Shown here: positions 33,880-43,084 of the stretch, piece after piece
Numbering within the stretch: position 1 is the stretch's first letter
Layout of the letters: the number at the start of each line of letters is the position of its first letter
Assembly (NCBI RefSeq): GCF_033097485.1
Contig: NZ_AP028634.1
Location: 124,001-188,000 of the forward strand
Origin: Pyrofollis japonicus
Lineage (GTDB): Archaea > Thermoproteota > Thermoprotei_A > Sulfolobales > Pyrodictiaceae
Length of the DNA: 64,000 nt
Direction: 5' to 3'
Translations under genes and position numbers: made by a program
Notes under the pieces: generated by a model
Seen by the model: the letters and a program-made list of their open reading frames with translations, nothing else
The model's database searches: none
What the model was told of the DNA's origin: nothing

Positions 33880-34428
33880 CTATTTTGGCGGCTCGGCTTT
33901 CATTAGTTCCTCGGGGCACTTGTAGCACGAAACTGGCATCACTAGGAGCTTTTTGAAATCAGTTGCCCTGGCGACGTTATATAGTATCCTTCTCCCTATG
34001 TCCTCGGCTATTCTCCTACTGCTCGCGAGGTAGACGACTATTCTCACATCCTGCCGGGGGAGACGAACAGCCCAGCCATCGTATATCTTGTAGGGCTTTA
34101 GTGTCGGTCTGCCACCCAATGGGTGGAGTACTATCAGTTCCCCCGCGTATACGAATCCCAGCCAGCAGTCATTGAACGTTATCTCCTCGTCCCCTATCCT
34201 GGCCTTCGATATGAATATCCACCGCACCCTAGGGTCAAGGGCGTTTATCAATGGCATGTTCTGCACAACAACTACTCCTTCGAACACAAAGGGTATTGTC
34301 AGGTTTATGAATTTCCACTTGTAGGCAAACCTCTTTACCGGGAACAGTCGCGAAACGCTGCCAAATACTACTCCATCAATACGTGTCTCAGTAGGGTCTA
34401 GTTCTTGAGTTATTTGTCCGCAGAGCAA
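33880..34428 (-). CDS. Hypothetical protein
   Basis: A 182-residue soluble protein with mostly beta strands and one C-terminal helix, ending in a CYKC pair that could bind metal with other cysteines or remain free. I do not recognise it. It is convergent with the HTH regulator (1-base gap). The upstream region 34429-34680 is AT-rich and holds the likely promoters for this gene and for the divergent EamA gene. Confidence 0.5.
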   Translation of the reverse strand: MLCGQITQELDPTETRIDGVVFGSVSRLFPVKRFAYKWKFINLTIPFVFEGVVVVQNMPLINALDPRVRWIFISKARIGDEEITFNDCWLGFVYAGELIVLHPLGGRPTLKPYKIYDGWAVRLPRQDVRIVVYLASSRRIAEDIGRRILYNVARATDFKKLLVMPVSCYKCPEELMKAEPPK

Positions 34429-34705
34429 CTTGGTAAAAACACCCCAAGACTCGTTAAAAGCTGTGGCTAACCCGCGCGTGGCACTGTATATACAGACTCC
34501 GTATTAAAGCTATGTTTAGCTATATATGGATGTAGAGTCTAAGAAGAGGCTCTCAGACCCTCCTAAGTACTAAGGTTCATAGTTGTGGTTGTCTCGTTCT
34601 ATGCTCCCACTAGGGTCCTACTGGTTATTTTGAGGCAGGGTAATCGCGTACACGCTGCTTATAAGCCGTGAATATTGCTTGGAGGTAGCTCGGAGAGTTC
34701 TAGGG

Positions 34706-35620
34706 ATGAGGAGCAGTGGCGTCGTCTACGTCTACCTGGCCGCTGTCGCGTGGTCAACCATAGCTGTGGCTACGAAGTATGGCTACCTAGCCGGGTGCAG
34801 TCCTAGCGGAGTGCTACTAGGTAGGCAGCTACTCGCCGCATTGCTCACAGTGCTCGGCGCACTAGGTGGTATCTATAAGTGGAGCGTAGTGCTTGATCGC
34901 CGCGTCGCATTCATAGGCGCAGTAGTGTTTGCTCCCTTCTATGCCTCCTTCTACTACGGGGTGGAGCTTCTCGGAGTCGCTAGGGAGGAGGTGCTCCTCT
35001 ATACTGCTCCCCTCTGGGTCCTAGTGTACGAGCTAGTATTGGAGGCGAGGCGGCCGAGCCCAGCAAGCATCACGGCATCGCTCCTCGTTCTAGCCGGCGC
35101 CGTGGCCATGGCATCAGAGGCCTGGGTTAACGGTGGCTTAGGCCTCGCTGGCTTCACTGTAGGGCTACTGAGTGGCGCCCTCTACGCAGCCTCCATCTAT
35201 TGCTCTGCCTGCCTCGCCAAGGGGCTCGACCCCTTGTCGCTTGCTGCTGGCGTCCAGTTCTGGCTACTCCTCGGCGCCCTCCCAATATCGCTCGCCATTG
35301 GCGCGCCCCGGGTGACTACTGGGTGCCTGCCTTCACTCGTATACTTGGCGGTAGTCATTAGCCACTTGTCCTACATAGCCTTCTACCGGGGGCTCAGCAA
35401 GGGAGTTGACGCGCATAGGGCGTCGATAGCCGCTACTATTGAGCTCGTGCTGGGCGTTGTCTGGGGCATAGTATTGTTCGGCGAACCGGTTACTACAAGC
35501 TTCCTCCTAGGCTCATCCCTGATAATACTCGCCCAGATAGTGCCCACGCTTCAGCGAGGAAGGAGTAAATTAAGGGTTGAGTGCACAGAGGGAACTCAAC
35601 GCGAGAACACTCCAGCGTAG
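34706..35620 (+). CDS. EamA/DMT-family transporter
   Basis: The ATG at 34706 gives 304 residues and begins right at the first helix; a TTG at 34679 is possible. Ten transmembrane helices are arranged as two five-helix repeats, with the typical AAVAWSTIAVATKYGYLAG opening and a GVVWGIVLFGEPVT segment near the end. It is a drug/metabolite-type exporter or importer of unknown substrate. A TTATAAG element lies near 34660. The downstream large gene starts within or just after its end, suggesting one transcript. Confidence 0.75.
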   Translation: MRSSGVVYVYLAAVAWSTIAVATKYGYLAGCSPSGVLLGRQLLAALLTVLGALGGIYKWSVVLDRRVAFIGAVVFAPFYASFYYGVELLGVAREEVLLYTAPLWVLVYELVLEARRPSPASITASLLVLAGAVAMASEAWVNGGLGLAGFTVGLLSGALYAASIYCSACLAKGLDPLSLAAGVQFWLLLGALPISLAIGAPRVTTGCLPSLVYLAVVISHLSYIAFYRGLSKGVDAHRASIAATIELVLGVVWGIVLFGEPVTTSFLLGSSLIILAQIVPTLQRGRSKLRVECTEGTQRENTPA

Positions 35621-35684
35621 AAGCACTAGATTGCCGATAAACGACAAGGAGCGGAGGCCAAGAGGGGCTTTGGAGAACAAGTTG

Positions 35685-38600
35685 ATGCTTGCACGCCTAG
35701 GCGCCCTCTTGCTGCTAGCGTTCCTGCTCCTCTCCGAGACTGGCGCAGCATTAGCCAGCAGAGAGGAGCAAAGCGTTGAGGAGGAGCTTGCTAAGAGTTT
35801 CCGCTCCCTCCTGGCAGAGTTCGCCCTCGGCTCTACTAGCTACGATGAAGCAGCCAGCATTCTTAGAGCACTGGCGAGCTGCTCCAAGGAGCCGGTCGCC
35901 CAAGCCGCATTGGGCGCCGCAGAAGCCCTGCAGTCGAACACAAGCTTGGCGGAGAAGAGGACTGCACTAGACCACTTGCTGGAATCGATGATAGAGAACG
36001 GGGTACCGTATACGTGTCCGAGCAGCCTCCTCTACCGCGCCTACCTAGTAGTAGCCATGGACCCAACGCCTCTAGGGATGGGCGTAGTCGATCCCGCGAA
36101 GAGTATCCAGAGGCTCTCGGCGATACTTGGTACAGTTCTGCGGATGACCGGGGCAGCGGGGACCAGGGTTGAGGAGATAGTTTTCACCTATTATCCCTCC
36201 AGCCTGGCCAAGGGCATGAACCCCTATGCGGCAATCCACGGAATGGCTATGACGGCTGCGCTCGCTGGCCGAGTAGACGATGCCTATTGGAGGAGGACGC
36301 TGCTTCTCGATAGGGCCGCGCTGCGCCTACTAGCCGCGCTGACTAATCCCGTGGTCCTGCAGTCTAATGTCGCGAAGAGGATGCTGATAATTGTGTTCCC
36401 CGAGTATTCTCCCTCCGAGCCTGAGCGCCTCCTAATGCTCTCGCAGAGAGCGTACAATGAGAGCGACACCGTGAGTCTCGCGGCTCTAGCAGGGCTAAGC
36501 GTCGCCGCGTACCCCGTGAGGGCGAAGCTCCTCGCACGGATAGTGCTCCCGCCCCACGAGAACTATGTCGTCGTCTACTCCGTTGGAGGCTTCACTCCTA
36601 GCCTCCTAGGGTCTAGAGCGGTGCCCGCGTTTCTCCGCACAGATAGCGGCGACTACGTCGTGCCCGCTGCTTACCCGCTGGCCATAGGTGCTCGGGCTCC
36701 GGCCAAGGGCTTGGCCAACCGCTACAAGGGGGGACTCATAGAGATCTTGATGAACGATATCCTGGAGGCTGGCTATGACCCGGTTAACTGGACAATAGTA
36801 GGCGGCGAGGCATCGATAATCGTTAGGAGCGAGCCAAGCGACATAAGCCTCGCAACAATAACAACCCTCATCGCTGACCCCTTCGCTCCGCTGGATCCCT
36901 GGCTCCTCTCCAAGGACGTGTATGTGCCGGGTGCCCAGGAGGCTTTGAAGAGGCTTGAAGAAGGCGGAGTAGACGCCCTCGTAGAGTACGCGTTAACAAC
37001 TGCTCATCCGTGGCCAGCTGTGCTCGCAATAGCTGCGCTCAACACATATGAGAGGGGACTATTGCAGCCCGTGTCGCTGGAGGACATCAAAGTATTCATG
37101 AGTTGGGCCAGGATCCCTAAGGGCACAAACCCGTTCAAGTATTGCAGCATAAGTATCGCCTCGAAGAAGGCTGCAGAGATAATAGCTAGTGCCAAGAGTC
37201 CGGAGGAGATTGTTAAGAGGATAGGCTACCTGGCACGCTACGCGTCTCTGCGATACCTTGAAGGAAAGCTTGTAGTAAATTATGGCGCTGTCCGGGGCCT
37301 CGTAGCGCTCCTCGAGAAAACCGTGCCAGGGCTCAACGAGGCATTCAACCGCGTCGCCGAGGAGAATCCCGTCCTCGTGTATTGGGCTCGGGGACTCATC
37401 GAGACACCTAGCCCGACCAATACCGTTATCCTCGTCAAGGAGGATGTGGGAGATCTTGCTAAGGCAGCGGCAAGGCTGAGAGAAGCGGCGGCGAGCCCGA
37501 GCAACATAAACGCCTCCTCCGTCCTCGGCAAGGCGGCTAAGCAGGTTGAACAGGTAGCGGCGAGCATCGAGTCCGGCAACATACCGGAGGCCGTGTTGCT
37601 CGCAAAGAGGATAAGGCAGAGCCTCGAAGCCGGGGGCAAGGAGGCGGAGGTGATCAAGAAGGCTCTCGGCGAGGAAGGAGTAGCTGACCTGGTTAAGGCA
37701 CTGGAGAGGGTTGAGACCCTCGGCGGCACAGATGCTGCAAAGATTGCTGGAGCTAAGCGCGTCCTCGAGGAACTCGCCAAGGAGGCAGAAAAGCAGGGGA
37801 AGAAGGGGCTCGCAGAGAAGCTCAGGAAGCTCGCAGAGGCATTGGGGGAGGGGCGCACAGAAGAGGCTAGGAGCCTAGCCAAAGAGGTGGCGAAGGAGGC
37901 CTCCAGCGCTGGCGGGGAGCTCTCAGCTCTCTCCGAGAGGCTTGGAAGGCTCTTCCAGGAAAAACCTCAGCCCACGCTGAGAGAGATAGCTGAGGCCATA
38001 ACGGGTTCACAGCCAGGCGGCCAAGGGGTAGTTGATGAATCGATCAGGGAGATAATTGAGTTGATAAGGAAGGGGAGGTTCGAGGAGGCTGCAAAGAGCC
38101 TCGAGGAGGTAGCGAAGGAGAACCCGGAGCAGGCTGCTAGGGCTATTGAGGAGCTTCAACAAGCTGGGCTAAACGTCTCAGAGATACTTAGTCACATGAA
38201 CCCTGAAGCTGTAAACAAGCTGGTTAAAGGGGTGCTGAAGACCAGGGCATCAAGAGCGATAACTATCAATACTAGCGGCGAGATACTCGTAGCAGAGAAC
38301 AATGCAAGCAATACTAGTCTTAAGCTGCCAGGGGCGCCGCAGATACCGAGGCCCAGGATAAGCAGCAACATGTCTACAGCACTGCTCCTAGCAACAGTAA
38401 CGCTCGCTGCTGCAGCACTGCTGCTGTGGCTCTCCAGCCCTGCGAGAATAGAGGCTCTGAGGAGCCTCGCTGAGCCAGTGGCTGCGAGAATGCCTTGGCG
38501 AAGGCAGGGAGCCCAGGGCGGGCTCGGCGACGCTAAGAGCAGGGTTGTCGCTGAGTTCTCGAAGCTGCTAAGCATTCTCTCCAAGACGTATGCGCCCAGG

Positions 38601-38780
38601 GAGCCGAGCGAGACTCATAGAGAGTATGCGAGAAAGCTCCCAGAGGAGCCCCGCCGCTTATACGAGGAGGCCGCCCTTGCCTACGAGGAGGCGAAGTTCA
38701 GCAACCACCCCGTCTCGGAGCACCACTTGGAGGTAGTTAGGAGGGCGCTCCGGGGACTGCTTCGGAGGAGAGGCACGTAG
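35685..38780 (+). CDS. Large envelope protein with C-terminal DUF4129 domain
   Basis: The ATG at 35685 starts at a signal sequence (about 1-25) and follows GGAG at 9 bases; earlier in-frame starts overlap the EamA gene. The roughly 1031-residue product has a long extracytoplasmic helical region, an alternating Lys/Glu/Ala coiled-coil segment (about residues 590-840), a transmembrane helix (about 900-920) and a cytoplasmic C-terminus with the DUF4129 pattern. DUF4129 is usually linked to transglutaminase/DUF58/MoxR loci. It is the first gene of a four-gene operon with DUF4350, DUF58 and a membrane protein. No catalytic domain is seen. Confidence 0.7.
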   Translation: MLARLGALLLLAFLLLSETGAALASREEQSVEEELAKSFRSLLAEFALGSTSYDEAASILRALASCSKEPVAQAALGAAEALQSNTSLAEKRTALDHLLESMIENGVPYTCPSSLLYRAYLVVAMDPTPLGMGVVDPAKSIQRLSAILGTVLRMTGAAGTRVEEIVFTYYPSSLAKGMNPYAAIHGMAMTAALAGRVDDAYWRRTLLLDRAALRLLAALTNPVVLQSNVAKRMLIIVFPEYSPSEPERLLMLSQRAYNESDTVSLAALAGLSVAAYPVRAKLLARIVLPPHENYVVVYSVGGFTPSLLGSRAVPAFLRTDSGDYVVPAAYPLAIGARAPAKGLANRYKGGLIEILMNDILEAGYDPVNWTIVGGEASIIVRSEPSDISLATITTLIADPFAPLDPWLLSKDVYVPGAQEALKRLEEGGVDALVEYALTTAHPWPAVLAIAALNTYERGLLQPVSLEDIKVFMSWARIPKGTNPFKYCSISIASKKAAEIIASAKSPEEIVKRIGYLARYASLRYLEGKLVVNYGAVRGLVALLEKTVPGLNEAFNRVAEENPVLVYWARGLIETPSPTNTVILVKEDVGDLAKAAARLREAAASPSNINASSVLGKAAKQVEQVAASIESGNIPEAVLLAKRIRQSLEAGGKEAEVIKKALGEEGVADLVKALERVETLGGTDAAKIAGAKRVLEELAKEAEKQGKKGLAEKLRKLAEALGEGRTEEARSLAKEVAKEASSAGGELSALSERLGRLFQEKPQPTLREIAEAITGSQPGGQGVVDESIREIIELIRKGRFEEAAKSLEEVAKENPEQAARAIEELQQAGLNVSEILSHMNPEAVNKLVKGVLKTRASRAITINTSGEILVAENNASNTSLKLPGAPQIPRPRISSNMSTALLLATVTLAAAALLLWLSSPARIEALRSLAEPVAARMPWRRQGAQGGLGDAKSRVVAEFSKLLSILSKTYAPREPSETHREYARKLPEEPRRLYEEAALAYEEAKFSNHPVSEHHLEVVRRALRGLLRRRGT

Positions 38781-38848
38781 ACGCCGTGTCGACGCACTGG
38801 TGCTCTGCACTCCTCGGTAATACGGCCGTGTCTGCTTGAAGGAGAGGT

Positions 38849-40153
38849 GTGTCTCAAGGAATGATGGGTGAGAAGCTCTTCGCTGTAGGCCTGCTCGTGA
38901 TAGCCCTCGTGGCCGCGCTGTACGCTGCCCCCAAGGCTGTGGAGCTCAGCATAGGCTACGGCACCCATATAGGCGGCCCCGACGACGACTCTGCTACCGG
39001 TACGTCCCTCCTCCCAGAGATCATTAGCAAGCTGGGCTACAAGGTCATACTGGAGAAGGAGCCCGGTGCGGCAAGAAACTATACTAGCATCGTATACTTC
39101 GTCGCAAACCCTACATCTTGCCGAGAAGAGTTCGTCACCGCGCTGGTCAACCACGTGTACAGCCTCGCCTCGCTGGGGTACCGGGTAGCCTTCATCGTCT
39201 CGGATGAGGGGCTCTGTGCCCCCTATCTCGCCTCGTTGCTCGGGGCACCACAGCCAGTCACCTACAGCGTGTCTCCGCGCGACTACCTGGTCTTCACCGA
39301 GCACGGGGTCATCTTCGCCCTCCACACGGTAATGGTTGTTGAGGCGCCGACTGGGTGGAGGGTGGCGGGCTACACGTTTCCCAATTCTCTTCCCGGGCTA
39401 CTCGTCCACCAGGGCCTCGTCACCATGGTCTATGTCCCGGACAGCGACGCCTTCACGAACGCCGTGCTGAAGGCTGAGAACCGTACAGGGCTAGACCCTT
39501 TGGCCGAGACAAGGTTCATTCTTAGCCTTGCAGGCGCTGAGCCCGGTACAACGGTCGTCGTTATTCCTCTCTATCTCTACGAGCAGGAATATACTGCACA
39601 GAAGCTTGCCACCCAGATACACCCAGGTATCCTCGTTATGCAGGCTATGAGCTACCTGAGTAGCGGGGAGCAACGCCTACTAGGGCTCTTGCAGGCAACG
39701 CCCGGCGCTATGGCTGTCGCATCCCTCCTAGCAGCTGCGCCAATGTACCTCGTGCTCAGAGAGGCCATGGGGACTGGTAGCGCTGTGCCGAGGGAGGAAG
39801 AAGAGGCTCCAAGGAGTATTGCGGCCTATGTTCCGAGCCTCCTCATAGAGGCCGAGACACTTCCAAGAATAGGTCCATCGCCGGGGAGGCTGCGCAGCCT
39901 CGCTGCGAGGCTGTACAGAGCGCTTGACCAGGGTTTCCGCGAAGCCTATGGCAGAGGGCTCGAAGAGGAGCTTGTAAGCCCCCGAGTCCTCTCTCCCTGG
40001 GAGCGCAGAGTCGTGCGCAGGCTACGGCGACTCGCCTCTTCGAGGCTACGAGCCCTCCTCGTGATCGCGCCCAGGAGGACCATAGAGGGCCTAGTGGAGG
40101 ATCTCTGGCCCATCATGGCGAGGATCTATGGCGCGCAAGGTGGGCGGCAATGA
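38849..40153 (+). CDS. DUF4350-domain membrane protein
   Basis: A 434-residue protein from GTG 38849 with GGAGAGG just upstream. After a transmembrane helix (about 9-28), an alpha/beta domain of DUF4350 type runs to about 190: a SLLPEIISKLGYKV helix, SIVYFVANP and VAFIVSDEGL strands. It resembles a glutamine-amidotransferase-like fold without its catalytic residues. A second transmembrane helix (about 288-305) and a basic cytoplasmic tail follow. It overlaps the DUF58 gene by 4 bases. The family is found with DUF58 and DUF4129 across bacteria and archaea, function unknown. Confidence 0.7.
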   Translation: MSQGMMGEKLFAVGLLVIALVAALYAAPKAVELSIGYGTHIGGPDDDSATGTSLLPEIISKLGYKVILEKEPGAARNYTSIVYFVANPTSCREEFVTALVNHVYSLASLGYRVAFIVSDEGLCAPYLASLLGAPQPVTYSVSPRDYLVFTEHGVIFALHTVMVVEAPTGWRVAGYTFPNSLPGLLVHQGLVTMVYVPDSDAFTNAVLKAENRTGLDPLAETRFILSLAGAEPGTTVVVIPLYLYEQEYTAQKLATQIHPGILVMQAMSYLSSGEQRLLGLLQATPGAMAVASLLAAAPMYLVLREAMGTGSAVPREEEEAPRSIAAYVPSLLIEAETLPRIGPSPGRLRSLAARLYRALDQGFREAYGRGLEEELVSPRVLSPWERRVVRRLRRLASSRLRALLVIAPRRTIEGLVEDLWPIMARIYGAQGGRQ

Positions 40154-41520
40154 GTTTTGGGCTCGGCGAGGCGGTTAGGCTTACCCACCGAGGGAGATTA
40201 TTCCTCGCAGTAGCTCTGACTATTGGTGCTGCGGGGATACTCTATCCTGAGGCGAGGCTCTCCAGCCTGCTACTGTCTTCCTCGCTGGGCCTCGTAGCCT
40301 ATGCCTTGCTCGCAGCCTACGTTGCCTCGACGAAGGCTAGTGCTGCTATGGGGCTACTAGTCGAGAGGAGAGTCCCAGGTATGCTCGTCGAGGGCGAGCC
40401 CTTTGAGACAGTGCTGCGTATACAGAACAATAGCCTCGTGGTCCTCGACGCCGCCGTCGTCGAGGATACGCCGCCCCCTCTCTTCAAGACCAGGGAGAGA
40501 CCCGTAGCTGTCACCACGATACCCGCGAAGGGCTCGGTTGAGATAAGGTACACGGTTACACCGGTTATCGGGAGGCATAGCTGGGGCCTCGTCAGGGTAA
40601 GAGTAGCGGACCCGCTTGGCCTCTTCGAGGCAGTCGTCCCCGCAGGGCATTCTACCGAGGCCTATGTGCAGCCAAGGGTTCCCCCTATCCCGAGAAAACG
40701 GGTACTAGCAACGACCGTGTATCAGCCGGGTGGCGCTCCCGCGACGAGGCGTAGGGGCGCCGGTGTAGAGTTTCTCGAGCTGCGCGAGTACCAGCCGGGC
40801 GACGACATTCGGCTCCTAGAGTGGAAGGCGTATGCGAGAACGGGGAGGCTCGCGGTAAAGGTTTTCGAGGAGGAGGGGCTGGTGAGGCTCCTCCTAGCAC
40901 TGGATTCCTCCCCCACTATGTTCCGCGGCAAGCCCGGGTACACTAGCTTCGAAGAGGGAGCTAGGCTCCTGGCCGGGCTCGCAGCCTATCTCTCCATCCG
41001 CGGCGACGCGGTACGAACTGTTCTCATCCCGCCCCGTGGCCGCAGGCTCTACTACACTGCGTGGGCTCGGGGGAGGCGCGTCCTTACCTATGCGAGGCGC
41101 TTGGTCGCGGAGAGAGCACTGTGGCCCAGCTCATATTATCCGAGACAGCTAGGCGAGTCACTAAGCACGTACTTTGAGGTGGTTAAGCTTGCCCCGAGGG
41201 GGCAGGCAGCGATCCTCCTCATAACGGATCTTGGGCTGAGCACTGAGGCTGCTAACGCCTTTGCAGAGAAGGTGGTAAGGTTTAGCAAGTACTGGGGGGT
41301 CTCAGTGCTCGTTGCAATCCCACGGCTCCTCCTGAGCCGCGACCCGTGGTGGGACGCCGAGGCCCTTGAGATTCTGCGCGCCCAGAGAATGGTCGCGGAG
41401 GCTCTTTCGTCCCTTGGCGTTCCCGTGGTCCACGGCTCCGCGGAAGAGGTTCTACGAGTCGTTGCATCCATGTCTGAGTACGTGAGGCTGACCGGGGTAT
41501 GGAGGTCGGTAAGGCGCTAG
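40150..41520 (+). CDS. DUF58-family protein
   Basis: A 456-residue protein with two N-terminal transmembrane helices (about 15-58) and a beta domain. The DUF58 signature follows: FLELREYQPGDDIRLLEWKAYART, then a vWA-like domain with LLLALDSSPTM (a partial metal-site motif) and ILLITDLGLS. DUF58 proteins normally work with a MoxR AAA ATPase, which is not found here. It overlaps the genes on both sides (4 bases upstream, 22 bases downstream), implying tight co-translation. It is likely membrane-bound with the vWA part in the cytoplasm. Confidence 0.85.
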   Translation: MSFGLGEAVRLTHRGRLFLAVALTIGAAGILYPEARLSSLLLSSSLGLVAYALLAAYVASTKASAAMGLLVERRVPGMLVEGEPFETVLRIQNNSLVVLDAAVVEDTPPPLFKTRERPVAVTTIPAKGSVEIRYTVTPVIGRHSWGLVRVRVADPLGLFEAVVPAGHSTEAYVQPRVPPIPRKRVLATTVYQPGGAPATRRRGAGVEFLELREYQPGDDIRLLEWKAYARTGRLAVKVFEEEGLVRLLLALDSSPTMFRGKPGYTSFEEGARLLAGLAAYLSIRGDAVRTVLIPPRGRRLYYTAWARGRRVLTYARRLVAERALWPSSYYPRQLGESLSTYFEVVKLAPRGQAAILLITDLGLSTEAANAFAEKVVRFSKYWGVSVLVAIPRLLLSRDPWWDAEALEILRAQRMVAEALSSLGVPVVHGSAEEVLRVVASMSEYVRLTGVWRSVRR

Positions 41521-42623
41521 TCTACGCGGAGAAGGCTTCGGCTATACTGCTCGGCGCCTATGCCGCAAAGGCCCTATTCCCGAGCTATACCATTATCTGG
41601 GCCCTCCTAGCCATTTTCGCCGCAGTTGCTGGGACTGTGAATACGAGGATGGGGCTCGGCGTAAGCATATTACTGGCTGCATTGGCGTCCGCCAACCAGC
41701 CCAGCGGTCTCAGCGTCTTCCTCGCGGCTATACTCGTCATCCTCGGACTAGATGCTGCGGCAGAGACAGTGGCGTCGCGGGGGGCTCGTGCGAGCAGAGC
41801 ATGTAGGGGTAGCTGTGTAGCCGCGAGCATTGGCAGCCTCGTAGCAGTCTATGGCGGCATCGCTGTGCTCTCCTATATGGGCTCTGTGTTCCTGCTACGC
41901 GCCTATAACGCCTTCCTCGAGGCCGCTCCTCCAGGCGTGCTTGCCGAGTTCTGGAGGCTGGCCTCCCGCAGCATAGCTGTGAGGCTCATCGTGTACTCGG
42001 GGCTCCTCGGGATAATATACTGGGTATCGTCCCGGCTCATAGCACCACTCCTTCAAGCCCTCGCTGCTCCGGGCTACGCTGTTCGCCGCCTTCTCAGAGA
42101 GGAGGCGCGGGCTGCGAAGCGTCGCGTGTTGGGTATGGGGGAGTGGTATCATCGCCTCCTGCTTCGCAGCGCGGCCGGCCTCGTCGGGTTCCTGGTCTCG
42201 CCCATATCTTATCCCATTGCGAGGCTCCTTCTGAGGGCCCTGCACGCGGAGAACGCGGGCACCGGGATAGAGGCTGCGATGACCGCTGCCGTGGCGTGGC
42301 TCTTCGGGATACTGGGCTATAGTGCAACCTACTCGCTGGCCGAGAAGATGCTCCAGAACACTATTCCTTGGCGCAAGCTGGTGGTAGCGGGTGCTGCCTC
42401 GCTTGTAGCACTGTTTCTAGCCGCCGTGCTCGCTGCGTCGCTTAGCGGCCACAGTGCAGCCATGTACGCGGAGCAGTTGCTGCTAAGCCTCGCTACGGGC
42501 AAGGGCTCCGTGCCCGACCCGCCACAGCTCGAAGCAATCTACCTTGAGGTCGAGAAGGCTGAGAAGCTCTATAGGCAGACAGAGGAGCTGCTAGAGTTCC
42601 TCGTTAAGCTGTTCTGGAGCTAA
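41499..42623 (+). CDS. Polytopic membrane protein of the DUF58 operon
   Basis: A 374-residue protein with about eight to ten hydrophobic segments and a short acidic, helical C-terminus. It overlaps the DUF58 gene by 22 bases and is the last of the four. I do not recognise its family. A conserved-looking hydrophilic loop rich in Arg (VRRLLREEARAAKRRV) separates two helical blocks. It could be the membrane core of the complex formed by this operon, a transporter-like or assembly role that is purely inferred. Confidence 0.6.
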   Translation: MEVGKALVYAEKASAILLGAYAAKALFPSYTIIWALLAIFAAVAGTVNTRMGLGVSILLAALASANQPSGLSVFLAAILVILGLDAAAETVASRGARASRACRGSCVAASIGSLVAVYGGIAVLSYMGSVFLLRAYNAFLEAAPPGVLAEFWRLASRSIAVRLIVYSGLLGIIYWVSSRLIAPLLQALAAPGYAVRRLLREEARAAKRRVLGMGEWYHRLLLRSAAGLVGFLVSPISYPIARLLLRALHAENAGTGIEAAMTAAVAWLFGILGYSATYSLAEKMLQNTIPWRKLVVAGAASLVALFLAAVLAASLSGHSAAMYAEQLLLSLATGKGSVPDPPQLEAIYLEVEKAEKLYRQTEELLEFLVKLFWS

Positions 42624-42653
42624 AAAAGGGCAGCAAAGAACAAGGAGCAGGGC

Positions 42654-42986
42654 CTAGGCGCTTGCCTTCTCGAGCTGCCTGAGTATTATCTTGACCTCCT
42701 CTTCTCCCCGAACCCTGCCGAACGGCCCAACTAGTACGGGCGTGGACGTGTCTGCGGCCTCCTTTACCTCTACGCTGAATCCGAGCTTCCTGAGCTTCTC
42801 GGCGAGGATCCTTGCAGAGTCCCTCTTATTGGCCGGCATGTATAGTATGAAGTCGCTCAAAGCGCTGTCCCAAGCAATATGTTTGGGATGTAATACGTTT
42901 TGAAACGCTCTGGCCAAGTAGTTCCTAACCGGGCTAACTATGTAAGTACTACTAGTTAGCCCGCTTCTAGATAACCAGTAAATCAT
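42654..42986 (-). CDS. Small protein with a SPOR-like domain
   Basis: The ATG at 42986 gives 110 residues and lies about 40 bases after the shared TATATA element; a longer start at 43052 would leave no room for a promoter. The C-terminal 60 residues have the SPOR pattern: helix SARILAEKLRKLGF, strand VEVKE, strand VLVGPFG and a final helix EEEVKIILRQL. SPOR domains bind stripped peptidoglycan in bacteria, a substrate that archaea lack, so the role must differ. It is convergent with the DUF58 operon and divergent from the subtilase. Confidence 0.5.
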   Translation of the reverse strand: MIYWLSRSGLTSSTYIVSPVRNYLARAFQNVLHPKHIAWDSALSDFILYMPANKRDSARILAEKLRKLGFSVEVKEAADTSTPVLVGPFGRVRGEEEVKIILRQLEKASA

Positions 42987-43021
42987 ATTACAAAGATATT
43001 CATTAAGTATTGCATGACAAA

Positions 43022-43031
43022 AACCATATAT
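43022..43031. promoter_or_regulatory. Shared, self-complementary TATA element between two divergent genes
   Basis: CATATATAAA lies about 58 bases before the subtilase ATG (plus strand). Read on the minus strand, TTTATATATG lies about 40 bases before the SPOR-like protein's ATG. TATATA is symmetrical, so one element could seat the transcription factors in either direction. Confidence 0.4.
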
Positions 43032-43084
43032 AAACGAGCCGTATTCACTCATATTAGTTAGCGGTATTAAAAGGGTGTGGGTTC

